This document shows, in pieces, positions 7,987 to 16,976 of a DNA stretch of 64,000 nt; the stretch's first letter is position 1, and each line of letters opens with the position of its first letter. The notes under the pieces were generated by a model, which saw only the letters and a list, made by a program, of their open reading frames with translations, ran no database searches and had not been told where the DNA came from. The position numbers were made by a program, and so were the translations under genes. The stretch is from Kocuria dechangensis (lineage in GTDB: Bacteria; Actinomycetota; Actinomycetes; Actinomycetales; Micrococcaceae), in NCBI RefSeq assembly GCF_014636775.1, contig NZ_BMEQ01000008.1, forward strand, positions 100,287-164,286. Direction: 5' to 3'.

Positions 7987-10107
7987 ATGAGCCTCGCCCA
8001 GAAGATCAACCGTGTCGTCGCCCCCTTCGAGGTCATCTCCGACTACGTCCCCGCGGGCGATCAGCCGAAGGCCATCGAGGAGCTCGCCGCGCGCGTCGAG
8101 GCGGGCGAGAAGGACATCGTGCTCCTGGGCGCCACCGGCACCGGCAAGTCGGCCACGGCCGCGTGGCTGATCGAGCGCGTCCAGCGGCCCACGCTGGTCA
8201 TGGTGCAGAACAAGACGCTCGCCGCGCAGCTGGCCAACGAGCTGCGGGAGCTGCTGCCCAACAACGCGGTCGAGTACTTCGTCTCCTACTACGACTACTA
8301 CCAGCCGGAGGCCTACGTCCCGCAGACGGACACCTTCATCGAGAAGGACTCCTCCATCAACGAGGAGGTCGAGCGGCTGCGCCACTCGGCGACCAACGCC
8401 CTGCTGACGCGCCGGGACGTCGTCGTCGTCGCCACCGTGTCCTGCATCTACGGCCTGGGCACCCCCGAGGAGTACGTGGAGCAGATGGTCACCCTGCGCA
8501 AGGGCGACGAGATGGACCGCGACGAGCTGCTGCGCCGGTTCGTGAACATGCAGTACGCGCGCAACGACGTCGACTTCCACCGCGGCACGTTCCGCGTGCG
8601 CGGGGACACAGTGGAGATCATCCCCATGTACGAGGAGCACGCGATCCGCGTGGAGTTCTTCGGCGACGAGATCGAGTCCATCTACACCCTCCACCCGCTG
8701 ACCGGCGAGATCATCCGGGACGAGAACGAGATGTACGTCTTCCCGGCCTCCCACTACGTGGCCGGCGCGGACCGGATGGCGAAGGCCGTGAAGTCGATCG
8801 AGGCGGAGCTGGCGGCGCGGCTGAAGGAGCTGGAGTCCCAGAACAAGCTGGTCGAGGCCCAGCGGCTGCGCATGCGCACCACGTACGACCTCGAGATGAT
8901 GGAGCAGATGGGCTACTGCAACGGCATCGAGAACTACTCGCTGCACATCGACGGCCGCCCCCGCGGGTCCGCCCCGCACTGCCTCATCGACTACTTCCCG
9001 GACGACTTCCTCCTGGTGGTCGACGAGTCCCACGTGACCATCCCGCAGATCGGCGGCATGTACGAGGGGGACATGTCCCGGAAGCGGACGCTGGTGGAGC
9101 ACGGCTTCCGGCTGCCCTCGGCCATGGACAACCGGCCGCTGAAGTGGGACGAGTTCCTCGAGCGGATCGGCCAGACCGTCTACCTCTCCGCCACCCCGGG
9201 CAAGTACGAGCTGTCCCAGGCGGACGGCTACGTGGAGCAGATCATCCGTCCCACCGGCCTGGTGGACCCCGAGGTGATCGTCAAGCCCACCAAGGGCCAG
9301 ATCGACGACCTGCTCGACGAGATCAACGTGCGCGTGGAGCGCGACGAGCGCGTCCTGGTCACCACGCTCACCAAGCGGATGGCCGAGGACCTCACCGAGT
9401 ACCTCATGGAGCACGGGGTGAAGGTCCAGTACCTGCACTCGGACGTGGACACCCTCCGCCGCGTGGAGCTGCTGCGCGAGCTGCGGATGGGCACCTTCGA
9501 CGTCCTCGTGGGCATCAACCTGCTGCGCGAGGGCCTCGACCTGCCGGAGGTCTCCCTGGTGGCGATCCTCGACGCGGACAAGGAGGGCTTCCTGCGCTCG
9601 ACGACGTCCCTGATCCAGACGATCGGCCGCGCCGCCCGCAACGTCTCCGGGCAGGTGCACATGTACGCGGACCGGATCACCGCCTCCATGGCCACCGCCA
9701 TCGAGGAGACGAACCGGCGCCGGGAGATCCAGGTCGCCTACAACACGGAGCACGGGATCGACCCGCAGCCCCTGCGGAAGAGGATCGCGGACATCACCGA
9801 CCAGCTCCAGCGCGAGGAGGAGGACACCCGGGAGCTGCTCGCCCAGCGGGCGGCCGCCGGCAAGAAGACCGCGCCGACCGGGAAGAAGGGCGGACGGGAC
9901 GCCGTGGTGGCCGCGGAGGACAAGCTGCGCCGGGACGGGCTCGCCGCCGCCCCCGCCGAGGACCTCGTCGACCTCATCGCGCAGATGACCCAGCAGATGC
10001 AGGCCGCTGCGGAAGAGCTGCAGTTCGAGCTCGCGGGGCGGATCCGCGACGAGATCGCCGACCTCAAGAAGGAGCTGCGGCAGATGCAGCAGGCCGGGCA
10101 CGCCTGA
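7987..10107 (+). CDS. uvrB: UvrABC excinuclease subunit B
   Basis: UvrB is the damage-verifying helicase-like subunit of nucleotide excision repair. UvrA loads it and it then recruits UvrC, both encoded further right in this window. The 706-residue protein has Walker [10 protein letters not shown] near residue 44, the beta-hairpin region [12 protein letters not shown] near 100, DESHVTIPQ near 347, the helicase motif [14 protein letters not shown] near 515 and QTIGRAARN near 550. A C-terminal UvrB/UvrC-interaction motif lies near 660-695. The length is normal. It is separated from uvrA/uvrC by 22 kb, as in other actinobacteria. The start appears leaderless. Confidence 0.98.
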   Translation: MSLAQKINRVVAPFEVISDYVPAGDQPKAIEELAARVEAGEKDIVLLGATGTGKSATAAWLIERVQRPTLVMVQNKTLAAQLANELRELLPNNAVEYFVSYYDYYQPEAYVPQTDTFIEKDSSINEEVERLRHSATNALLTRRDVVVVATVSCIYGLGTPEEYVEQMVTLRKGDEMDRDELLRRFVNMQYARNDVDFHRGTFRVRGDTVEIIPMYEEHAIRVEFFGDEIESIYTLHPLTGEIIRDENEMYVFPASHYVAGADRMAKAVKSIEAELAARLKELESQNKLVEAQRLRMRTTYDLEMMEQMGYCNGIENYSLHIDGRPRGSAPHCLIDYFPDDFLLVVDESHVTIPQIGGMYEGDMSRKRTLVEHGFRLPSAMDNRPLKWDEFLERIGQTVYLSATPGKYELSQADGYVEQIIRPTGLVDPEVIVKPTKGQIDDLLDEINVRVERDERVLVTTLTKRMAEDLTEYLMEHGVKVQYLHSDVDTLRRVELLRELRMGTFDVLVGINLLREGLDLPEVSLVAILDADKEGFLRSTTSLIQTIGRAARNVSGQVHMYADRITASMATAIEETNRRREIQVAYNTEHGIDPQPLRKRIADITDQLQREEEDTRELLAQRAAAGKKTAPTGKKGGRDAVVAAEDKLRRDGLAAAPAEDLVDLIAQMTQQMQAAAEELQFELAGRIRDEIADLKKELRQMQQAGHA

Positions 10108-10167
10108 TCGGCCCGGCTCCGGAACGGCAGGACAGGGGTTTTCCCGGCGTTCTCCCAGCTTCGGGTA

Positions 10168-10173
10168 GACTTC
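10168..10173 (+). promoter_or_regulatory. -10 box of the first terC riboswitch transcript
   Basis: TAGACT sits 18 nt before the conserved GGGGAGTA of the riboswitch. This matches the spacing of TACACT before the second copy at 11713, so transcription should start at the edge of the aptamer. Confidence 0.45.
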
Positions 10174-10178
10174 TCCCC

Positions 10179-10305
10179 GCGTAGGGGAGTATCCCTCAGC
10201 GTTGCGGACGTCAGCACGCCGGGCAATGGAGCCTGGCCGGGCGCAACGGTCGATCTCGGGACGCGGGCACGGAGCCCGGCGAGGCCGGCGGAGAGACTTG
10301 CGGCT
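10179..10305 (+). ncRNA. yybP-ykoY manganese riboswitch upstream of terC copy 1
   Basis: The aptamer carries the family's conserved loop GGGGAGTA (10186-10193), a CGTCAGCACG middle element (10211-10220) and the 3' GGAGAGACTT element (10292-10301). P1 can form from CCGCG at 10179-10183 and TGCGG at 10301-10305. yybP-ykoY RNAs bind Mn2+ and raise expression of Mn exporters and TerC-type genes. Here the RNA ends 77 nt before the terC GTG start. A nearly identical copy precedes the second terC. The family call rests on motif recognition, not a covariance search. Confidence 0.82.
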
Positions 10306-10382
10306 CATTCCGGTGCCCTCGCCGCCTCGTCCCCGAACGCGGCGCACGACGGGCGCCGCCACTTCGAAGCGAAAGTACTCGC

Positions 10383-11600
10383 GTGCACACACAACTACCG
10401 GCCTGGTTCGAGATCGGCTCCTTCATCGTCCTGGGACTGATCCTGCTGCTGGACCTTGTCATCGTCGCCCGGCGGCCCCACGAGCCCTCCATGAAGGAGG
10501 CCGGCATCTGGGTCGGCATCTACGTGGCCCTGGCTCTCGTGTTCGGCGGGCTCATGTTCGCGTTCGCCGGACCCGAGCCCGGCACCCAGTTCATCGCCGG
10601 CTGGATCACGGAGTACAGCCTCAGCATCGACAACCTGTTCGTGTTCATCGTGATCATGACCCGGTTCGCGGTGCCGCGGAAGTACCAGCAGGAGGTGCTG
10701 ATGGTGGGCATCATCATCGCTCTGGTCCTGCGCGGCATCTTCATCCTGCTGGGCGCCACGATCATCGCAAACTTCTCGTGGGTCTTCTACATCTTCGGCG
10801 TCTTCCTGCTGTGGACCGCCTACCACCAGGCCAAGGACGACGGCGAGGACGAGACCGAGGAGAACGCCCTCATCCGCAGGCTGCGCACCGTCGTGCCCAT
10901 GACGGAGGAGTACGACGGCAACAAGCTGCGGACGGTCGTGAACGGCAAGAAGCTCTTCACGCCGATGCTGGTCGTCTTCGTGACCATCGGCCTCACCGAC
11001 CTCATGTTCGCCTTCGACTCCATTCCCGCCATCTTCGGCCTCACGCAGAGCCCGTTCATCGTCTTCACGGCCAACATCTTCGCCCTCATGGGTCTGCGCC
11101 AGCTCTACTTCCTGCTCGGCGGGCTCATGGAGCGGCTCATCTACCTCAAGCACGGCCTGTCCCTGATCCTCGCGTTCATCGGCGTGAAGCTCATCCTGCA
11201 CGCCATGCACGAGAACGAGCTGCCCTTCGTCAACGGCGGCGAGCACATCGCGTGGGCCCCGGAGATCCCCACCTTCGTCTCACTGGGCGTGATCGTGGCC
11301 ATCATCGCGGTCGCGACCGTCGCCTCCATGGTCAGCCCCAAGGGCCGCACCGCCCAGGCCGTCGGGGAGCTGCACCGGGCCATCGAGGTCTACCGGAGCA
11401 TCCCGGAGGGCACCCCGACCACGGAGATCCGTGTCCTGCAGGCCGACCTGGTGCGCAAGCACCACGCGGCCAGGACCGCCGCGGAGCGCTCACCCATGGA
11501 CGTCCCGGACCTGCACGAGCACACCGGCAAGACCGTGGACGAGCACCACGAGGAGAGCCAGGGCGCCACGCCGGTCGAGCCCCGGGAGACCGAGCGCTGA
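10383..11600 (+). CDS. TerC family membrane protein, probable metal exporter (copy 1)
   Basis: This 405-residue integral membrane protein has about eight or nine helices and the TerC signatures SIDNLFVFIVIMTRF near residue 80 and FVTIGLTDLMFAFDSIPAIFG near 200. Acidic residues in these helices are thought to bind the metal. An extended hydrophilic C-terminus (after about residue 345) is rich in His and Glu. The Mn riboswitch upstream supports a role in manganese export, possibly metalating exported enzymes as described for TerC proteins elsewhere. The GTG start has only a weak purine stretch upstream. It is followed by a strong terminator and a paralogue of the same design. Confidence 0.93.
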   Translation: MHTQLPAWFEIGSFIVLGLILLLDLVIVARRPHEPSMKEAGIWVGIYVALALVFGGLMFAFAGPEPGTQFIAGWITEYSLSIDNLFVFIVIMTRFAVPRKYQQEVLMVGIIIALVLRGIFILLGATIIANFSWVFYIFGVFLLWTAYHQAKDDGEDETEENALIRRLRTVVPMTEEYDGNKLRTVVNGKKLFTPMLVVFVTIGLTDLMFAFDSIPAIFGLTQSPFIVFTANIFALMGLRQLYFLLGGLMERLIYLKHGLSLILAFIGVKLILHAMHENELPFVNGGEHIAWAPEIPTFVSLGVIVAIIAVATVASMVSPKGRTAQAVGELHRAIEVYRSIPEGTPTTEIRVLQADLVRKHHAARTAAERSPMDVPDLHEHTGKTVDEHHEESQGATPVEPRETER

Positions 11601-11644
11601 CCGTCCCCGCGCGCCGGTGACGCCGGGCCCCGCAGGGCCCGGCA

Positions 11645-11690
11645 CGCAGAGGGGCCCGTCCCGCCGCACGGCGGGACGGGCCCCTCTGCG
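11645..11690 (+). terminator. 22-bp GC hairpin terminator after terC copy 1
   Basis: The inverted repeat is perfect, with 22-bp arms and a 2-nt centre and no U-tract. It ends 22 nt before the next -10 box, insulating the two riboswitch-terC units from each other. Confidence 0.85.
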
Positions 11691-11712
11691 CAGGTGGGCG
11701 GCGGGTCCCGTA

Positions 11713-11718
11713 TACACT
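11713..11718 (+). promoter_or_regulatory. -10 box of the second terC riboswitch transcript
   Basis: TACACT (within TATACACT) lies 17 nt before GGGGAGTA. This is the same geometry as the first copy. Confidence 0.45.
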
Positions 11719-11724
11719 GGGAGG

Positions 11725-11853
11725 GCCTAGGGGAGTATCCCTCAGCGCTGTGGACGTCAGCACGTCGGGTGGTCGAGCCCGGCCGGACGCAGCGGCCGAC
11801 CTCGGCACGGTGGACCGTGACGGTCCCGACCGAGCGGCGGAGAGACTTACGGC
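11725..11853 (+). ncRNA. yybP-ykoY manganese riboswitch upstream of terC copy 2
   Basis: The conserved segments are GGGGAGTA at 11730-11737, CGTCAGCACG at 11755-11764 and GGAGAGACTT at 11839-11848, matching the first copy. The P1 strands and the variable middle arm differ in sequence. GCC at 11725-11727 can pair with GGC at 11851-11853. Differences in stems with identity in loops is what a structured RNA predicts. Only 32 nt separate its end from the terC ATG, so control of ribosome access is plausible here. Confidence 0.82.
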
Positions 11854-11885
11854 TGTCCCGTCCCCGACCCCGAAAGCAGAATCCT

Positions 11886-13217
11886 ATGGACGTCTCAACC
11901 AGCGTGTGGGCAGCGACGATCGTCGTGATCGTCGGTCTCCTGCTGTTCGACTACTTCTTCCACGTCCGCAAGGCCCACGAGCCCCAGCTCAAGGAGGCCG
12001 CCGTCTGGTCGGCGATCTACGTGGGGCTCGCCCTCCTCTTCGGACTCTTCGTCCTCCTCCGGTGGGGCGGCCAGTACGCCGGCGAGTACTACGCCGGGTA
12101 CATCACGGAGAAGGCGCTGTCCGTCGACAACCTCTTCGTCTTCCTCATCATCATGGCCTCCTTCAAGGTGCCGCGCGCGGACCAGCAGAAGGTGCTGCTG
12201 TTCGGCATCACCTTCGCGCTCGTGGCGCGCACCGCCCTGATCTTCGTGGGCGCCGGGCTGATCAACCAGTTCGCGTGGGTCTTCTACGCCTTCGGCCTCA
12301 TCCTGCTCCTGACGGCAGGCTCCCTCATCAAGGGCGAGCTGGCCGGCGACGAGCACGACGAGGCGGACAACTTCGTGATCCGCCTTGCCAAGCGCTTCAT
12401 CCAGACGTCGGAGCACTACGACGGCGACAAGCTCTTCACCGTGGAGAACGGCAAGAAGGTCATGACGCCGATGCTGCTGGTCATGGTGGCCATCGGCGGA
12501 ACCGACGTGCTCTTCGCCCTCGACTCGATCCCCGCGATCTTCGGCCTGACCCAGGAGACCTACCTCGTCTTCACGGCCGTGGCCTTCTCCCTCATGGGCC
12601 TGCGCCAGCTGTACTTCCTCATCGACGGTCTCCTGGACCGGCTCATCTACCTCTCGTGGGGTCTGGCGATCATCCTGGCCTTCATCGGCGTGAAGCTCAT
12701 CATCCACGCCCTGCACGAGAACAACCTGCCGTTCATCAACAACGGCGAGCACGTGGAGGTCATCGAGGTCAGCATCGGGCTGTCCCTGAGCGTCATCCTG
12801 GGCGTGCTGACGATCACCGTCCTCGCCTCGCTGTTCAGCCCGAAGGGCCGTGCGGTGCACGTGATCGGCGGCCTGCAGACCGTCGCCGAGCAGTACGTCA
12901 CGCTCCCGCAGACCGCTCCCGCCGAGGAGCGGCACGCACTGGCCGCCAAGGCGGCCCGGTACCAGGAGCGGTTGTCGAAGGTCCCGGCCCGGTACAAGGA
13001 CGAGCTCATCGAGTCCGAGAAGTACTTCCACGACCTGCTGGACCGTGCCCGCGGCAAGCACCGCGAGTTCGAGAGCACCGGGGTCGCCCCGGAGCCGGAC
13101 CGCGTCCCGGACGCGCAGGCCGAGTCGGTCGAGGGCGAGCGGGCGGACGTGCAGGAGGCCGCCGGCACCACGACCGCGGACGGCCCGCACCGCGGCGGAG
13201 GCAGCCACACCGTCTGA
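11886..13217 (+). CDS. TerC family membrane protein, probable metal exporter (copy 2)
   Basis: This 443-residue paralogue of the preceding terC has the same signatures: LSVDNLFVFLIIMASF near residue 80 and VAIGGTDVLFALDSIPAIFG near 200. Its cytoplasmic C-terminus is longer, acidic and charged. The ATG at 11886 (MDVSTSV) is chosen because the riboswitch occupies the sequence further upstream; a longer in-frame reading from 11694 would translate through the aptamer. It is monocistronic, followed by a strong bidirectional hairpin. The pair may differ in Mn threshold, since each is controlled by its own aptamer. Confidence 0.93.
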   Translation: MDVSTSVWAATIVVIVGLLLFDYFFHVRKAHEPQLKEAAVWSAIYVGLALLFGLFVLLRWGGQYAGEYYAGYITEKALSVDNLFVFLIIMASFKVPRADQQKVLLFGITFALVARTALIFVGAGLINQFAWVFYAFGLILLLTAGSLIKGELAGDEHDEADNFVIRLAKRFIQTSEHYDGDKLFTVENGKKVMTPMLLVMVAIGGTDVLFALDSIPAIFGLTQETYLVFTAVAFSLMGLRQLYFLIDGLLDRLIYLSWGLAIILAFIGVKLIIHALHENNLPFINNGEHVEVIEVSIGLSLSVILGVLTITVLASLFSPKGRAVHVIGGLQTVAEQYVTLPQTAPAEERHALAAKAARYQERLSKVPARYKDELIESEKYFHDLLDRARGKHREFESTGVAPEPDRVPDAQAESVEGERADVQEAAGTTTADGPHRGGGSHTV

Positions 13218-13242
13218 CCCGTCGTCCCCCAGGACCCGTAGA

Positions 13243-13284
13243 GACCGCGCCCCGCCCCACCGTCAGGTGGGGCGGGGCGCGGTC
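13243..13284. terminator. Bidirectional 19-bp hairpin terminator
   Basis: There are perfect 19-bp arms with a GTCA loop between the convergent ends of terC copy 2 and the helicase gene. Confidence 0.85.
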
Positions 13285-13314
13285 GTGACGGGGACCGGGG
13301 CCAGCCCGCCGGGC

Positions 13315-15927
13315 TCAGCGCCCCGACTCGGTGATGGGACCGACATTGTCCACGACCACCGCGGGGAAGCCGTCCTCGTCGGAGAGGCGCAGGTCGATGC
13401 GGGCGTTGATGCCCCAGTCGTGGTGGCCGTCCGGGTCGTCGAAGACCTGGACCACGGTCCAGTACCCCTCGAGCCCCTCGGGCTTCTCGTCGATGCGGAT
13501 CAGGCCGGGGCCGCGGGACTGGGGATCGGTGTAGATGTCCTTGTGCTCGGCGAAGTACGCGTCCATCGCGTCCGCCCACCGGTCCCGGTCCCAGCCGTGC
13601 TCGCCGTCGAGGGCGCCCAGCACCTTGTCCTTCTCGTCGGCGAAGAGCTCCACGCGCTGGAACAGGGCGTTGCGCACCATGACCCGGAACGCGCGGGCGT
13701 TCGAGGTGATGGCCGGCGGCTGCTCCTCGATCAGCTCCTCCAGGGAGTCCGCGGAGGTGCCCATGGGCGACTCCTCCCCGGCGGCCAGCTTCTCCCACTC
13801 GTCGAGCAGGGAGTTGTCCGTCTGGCGGATGAGCTCGCCCAGCCACTCGACGAGGTCCTCGAGGTCCTCGCGGAGCATGTCCAGCGGCACGGTCTGGCGC
13901 AGCGCCTTGTAGGCGTCCGAGAGGTAGCGCAGCAGGATGCCCTCGGAGCGGGCGAGACCGTAGAACTGGACGTAGTCCCCGAAGGTCATGGCCCGCTCGT
14001 ACATGTCCCGGACCACGGACTTCGGCGCGAGCTCGAACTGGGCGACCCACGGGGCGCTCTTCCGGTAGGTCTCGAACGCCTGGGTCAGCAGCTCCTCGAG
14101 GGGCTTGGCGTAGCTGACGTCCTCGAGCTCCTTCATCCGCTCGTCGTAGTCGAGGCCCTCCGCCTTCATCGCGGCGACCGCCTCGCCGCGGGCCTTCTTC
14201 TCCTGCATGTTGAGCACCTGGCGGGGCTTCTCCAGGGTGGCCTCGATGACGGAGACCACGTCGAGGGCGTAGTTCGGGTCCTCGGGGTCGACGAGGGTCA
14301 GCGCCGCGAGGGCGAACGGGGAGAGGGGCTGGTTGAGCGCGAAGTTCTCCTGCAGCTCCACGGTCAGCCGCCAGGTGCGGCCCTCCTCGTCGGGCTCGTC
14401 GAGCTTCTCGACGACGCCGGCCGCCCGCAGCTCCTTGAGGATCCCGATGGCCTGCTTGACCAGGGCGCGCCGGCGCTGCGGCGTCTCGTGGTTGTGGGTC
14501 AGCAGGTGCCACGCGGCCATGACGGGGTCGCCCGGGCGCTGCAGGATGTTGAGCAGCATCGAGTGCGTGACGGTGAAGGACGAGGTCAGCGGCTCCGGCT
14601 CGGAGGCCACGAGGGTCTCGAACGTCGGCTTCCCCCAGGACACGAAGCCCTGCGGCGGCTTCTTCCGCACGACCTGCCGCAGCTTCTTCTGGTCGTCGCC
14701 GAACTTGGCGTGGGCCTTCTTCATGGCCTTGTTGTTCTCGATGACGTGCTCGGGCGCCTGGACCACCACGGTGCCGGCGGTGTCGTAGCCGGCGCGTCCG
14801 GCGCGCCCGGCGATCTGGTGGAACTCGCGGGCGTTGAGCCTGCGGGTGCGCTCGCCGTCGAACTTGGACAGCGCCGTGATGACCACGGTGCGGATGGGCA
14901 CGTTGATCCCCACGCCCAGCGTGTCGGTACCGCAGATGACCTTGAGCAGCCCCGTCTGGGCGAGCTGCTCCACGAGCCGGCGGTACTTGGGCAGCATGCC
15001 CGCGTGGTGGACGCCGATGCCGTGGCGGACCAGGCGGTTGAGGGTCTTGCCGAAGCCCGCGGAGAACCGGAAGCCGGCGATCAGCTCCCCGATCCGCTCC
15101 TTCTCCTCCTTGGACAGGACGTTGACCGACATGAGGTTCTGCGCCTGGTCCATGGCCTGCAGCTGGGAGAAGTGCACCACGTAGACCGGGGCCTGGTTGG
15201 TGGTGAGCAGCTCCTCGAGGGCCTCGTGGATCGGGTCCTCGGACCAGTAGTGGTGCAGCGGGATCGGCCGCTCGGCGGAGGAGACCGTCGTCGTCGGGCG
15301 GCCGGTGAGCTCGGTGATGCCCTCCTCGAAGCGGCTGACGTCGCCGAGGGTCGCGCTCATGACCAGGAACTGCGCCTGCGGCAGCTGGAGCAGCGGCACC
15401 TGCCACGCCCAGCCGCGCTGCGGGTCGGAGTAGAAGTGGAACTCGTCCATGACCACCGGGCCGACGTCCGCGTCCCGGCCCTCGCGCAGGGCCACGTTGG
15501 CGAGGATCTCGGCGGTGCAGCAGATGATGGGGGCGTTGGCGTTGACCGCGGAGTCGCCCGTGACCATGCCGACGTTCTCGGCGCCGAAGATCTCTACGAG
15601 GGCGAAGAACTTCTCGGACACCAGGGCCTTGATGGGCGCGGTGTAGTAGGAGCGCTGCCCGGCGGCGAGGCCGGCGAAGTGCGCGGCGACCGCCACGGTG
15701 GACTTCCCGGAGCCGGTGGGGGTGGCCAGGATGAGGTTGGACCCGCCCGCGAACTCGAGCACGGCCTCGTCCTGGGCCGGGTAGAGCTCCATGTCCCGGG
15801 ACGCGATCCAGCCGAGGAAGCCCTCGTAGACCTCGTCCCCGGTCAGCGGGTTGGCGGCGTAGTCGCCGCGGTAGTAGGGGTGGCCGGGGGTGCCGAGGAC
15901 GGGGGAGAGCGCTTCGAGGAGTTTCAT
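13315..15927 (-). CDS. DEAD/DEAH-box RNA helicase with DUF3516 C-terminal domain
   Basis: This 870-residue Ski2-like superfamily-2 helicase is of the actinobacterial DUF3516 type. Motifs in order are ATPTGSGKST near residue 68 (Walker A), VVMDEFHFYSD near 155 (DEFH box), VMSATLGDVSRF near 190, GTDTLGVGINVPI near 325 and HQIAGRAGRAGYD near 367. The roughly 450-residue C-terminal part is alpha-helical and carries DUF3516. It probably acts in RNA processing or decay in the cytoplasm. A TAAGCT box lies 7 nt before the ATG, with the spacer GGAGCCG. It is transcribed towards terC copy 2. The exact RNA target is unknown. Confidence 0.92.
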   Translation of the reverse strand: MKLLEALSPVLGTPGHPYYRGDYAANPLTGDEVYEGFLGWIASRDMELYPAQDEAVLEFAGGSNLILATPTGSGKSTVAVAAHFAGLAAGQRSYYTAPIKALVSEKFFALVEIFGAENVGMVTGDSAVNANAPIICCTAEILANVALREGRDADVGPVVMDEFHFYSDPQRGWAWQVPLLQLPQAQFLVMSATLGDVSRFEEGITELTGRPTTTVSSAERPIPLHHYWSEDPIHEALEELLTTNQAPVYVVHFSQLQAMDQAQNLMSVNVLSKEEKERIGELIAGFRFSAGFGKTLNRLVRHGIGVHHAGMLPKYRRLVEQLAQTGLLKVICGTDTLGVGINVPIRTVVITALSKFDGERTRRLNAREFHQIAGRAGRAGYDTAGTVVVQAPEHVIENNKAMKKAHAKFGDDQKKLRQVVRKKPPQGFVSWGKPTFETLVASEPEPLTSSFTVTHSMLLNILQRPGDPVMAAWHLLTHNHETPQRRRALVKQAIGILKELRAAGVVEKLDEPDEEGRTWRLTVELQENFALNQPLSPFALAALTLVDPEDPNYALDVVSVIEATLEKPRQVLNMQEKKARGEAVAAMKAEGLDYDERMKELEDVSYAKPLEELLTQAFETYRKSAPWVAQFELAPKSVVRDMYERAMTFGDYVQFYGLARSEGILLRYLSDAYKALRQTVPLDMLREDLEDLVEWLGELIRQTDNSLLDEWEKLAAGEESPMGTSADSLEELIEEQPPAITSNARAFRVMVRNALFQRVELFADEKDKVLGALDGEHGWDRDRWADAMDAYFAEHKDIYTDPQSRGPGLIRIDEKPEGLEGYWTVVQVFDDPDGHHDWGINARIDLRLSDEDGFPAVVVDNVGPITESGR

Positions 15928-15934
15928 CGGCTCC

Positions 15935-15940
15935 AGCTTA
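15935..15940 (-). promoter_or_regulatory. -10 box of a probably leaderless helicase transcript
   Basis: Read on the minus strand this is TAAGCT, 7 nt before the ATG whose first base is at 15927. Confidence 0.4.
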
Positions 15941-15991
15941 TCCGCGCCGGCACGCCCCTGGCCGGGCGTCCCGGCGCGGACGGTCCCCGGG

Positions 15992-16879
15992 TCAGGCCCC
16001 CGCCCCGGCCACGGGCACGCCGTGGCCGGCCAGCCAGTCCTGCACCTGCGGCACGTCCACCCGCTGGAGCCCGGCGCGGGAGCGGCACAGGGGGGTGCTG
16101 GACCAGCTGGTCACCGCCACGATCCGGCCGTCCGCGTCGAGGGCGGGCCCCCCGGAGTCGCCGGTGCACGGGCCGCCGGTGCCGCGGGCGTCGTGGGCGT
16201 TGCCCTGGACCATGAGCAGCTGCGGGGCCAGCCGCTGGGCTGCGACCTGCGCGCTGCGGCGCAGCAGCGGCACGTCCTCGCCGAGCGGGCGGCCGGAGCC
16301 GTCCGCGCGGACCTCGGAGCCGTAGCCGACCACGGTGAAGAGCTCGCCGTTGAGCTCCCGGGCGGGGCGCCCGTCGAGCAGGCCCTCCGGGGCCAGCGCG
16401 GCCGGCGCCGGCCCGGGCACCGGCTCGTCGAGGACGACGACGCCGACGTCGAGCCACCGCTGCGCGTCGGTGAAGCCCGAGTACTCCGGATGGGCGTGGG
16501 CGGTCCCCGCGTGCCAGTCGTCCCGGCCCGCCAGGTCGGCGGCACGGTAGCCGCGGGCGGGGTCCTCGGGGTACGGGAGAGCGGACAGCTCCGCGGCGGT
16601 TCCGGCGAGGGCCGACTCGAAGCTCACGGCCGCGAGCCCCACGCGGTCCTGGACGCAGTGGGCCGCGGTGAGCAGGACGGTCGGGCTCACCAGCGTCGCG
16701 GAGCACCGCTGGGTGCCCCGGCCGTCGCCGACGAGGAGCACGGCCACCGCGGGGTGGGCCTGCCCGTCCGGGACGCCGCCCGTGACGGCCCCGGCGGAGG
16801 GGACGGCCGCGAGAGCGGCGGCGAGGAGACCGGCGGCCACGGCGGGGGCCGCGAGGGCGCGGCGGGTGCGGGAGGGCAT
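15992..16879 (-). CDS. Secreted trypsin-like serine protease (S1 family)
   Basis: The 295-residue precursor has a Sec signal peptide (residues 1 to about 31, MPSRTRR then an Ala/Leu core ending SAGA). It keeps the complete catalytic triad: His74 in TAAHC, Asp144 in WLDVGVVVL and Ser242 in GDSGGP. Asp near 236-241 and the cysteine pairs fit a chymotrypsin fold. It should be exported and active outside the cell; no membrane anchor or extra domain is visible. A weak GCAGG precedes the ATG. It is 97 bases downstream of the ABC permease on the same strand, across a GGGGAC tandem repeat. Processing of the nearby small secreted protein is possible but unproven. Confidence 0.9.
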   Translation of the reverse strand: MPSRTRRALAAPAVAAGLLAAALAAVPSAGAVTGGVPDGQAHPAVAVLLVGDGRGTQRCSATLVSPTVLLTAAHCVQDRVGLAAVSFESALAGTAAELSALPYPEDPARGYRAADLAGRDDWHAGTAHAHPEYSGFTDAQRWLDVGVVVLDEPVPGPAPAALAPEGLLDGRPARELNGELFTVVGYGSEVRADGSGRPLGEDVPLLRRSAQVAAQRLAPQLLMVQGNAHDARGTGGPCTGDSGGPALDADGRIVAVTSWSSTPLCRSRAGLQRVDVPQVQDWLAGHGVPVAGAGA

Positions 16880-16892
16880 GGTGCCTGCTTTC

Positions 16893-16928
16893 GGGGACGG
16901 GGACGGGGACGGGGACGGGGGCGGGGAC
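16893..16928. repeat. GGGGAC tandem hexamer repeat
   Basis: There are about six units of GGGGAC on the plus strand, one with an extra-G variant, between the ABC permease stop and the protease start. The plus strand has more than four G4 runs and could fold as a G-quadruplex. The leftward mRNA would carry the C-rich complement just before the protease start codon. Copy number may vary between strains. Confidence 0.8.
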
Positions 16929-16976
16929 GGTGCCGGGACGGTGCCGGGTGCGCGTGGTGCGGCGGACCGGGACGGC

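Noticed and set aside
7891..10392. Long minus-strand open frame opposite uvrB
   Set aside because: The same GC-driven artefact: it overlaps the whole of uvrB and the terC riboswitch and shows no recognisable motif or ribosome-binding site.
13045..16215. Long plus-strand open frame opposite the helicase and protease genes
   Set aside because: It is antisense to two genes with complete catalytic motifs, and its own product has no recognisable fold.
16893..16928. CRISPR-like repeat
   Set aside because: The units are 6 bp and contiguous, with no spacers. It is a simple sequence repeat.
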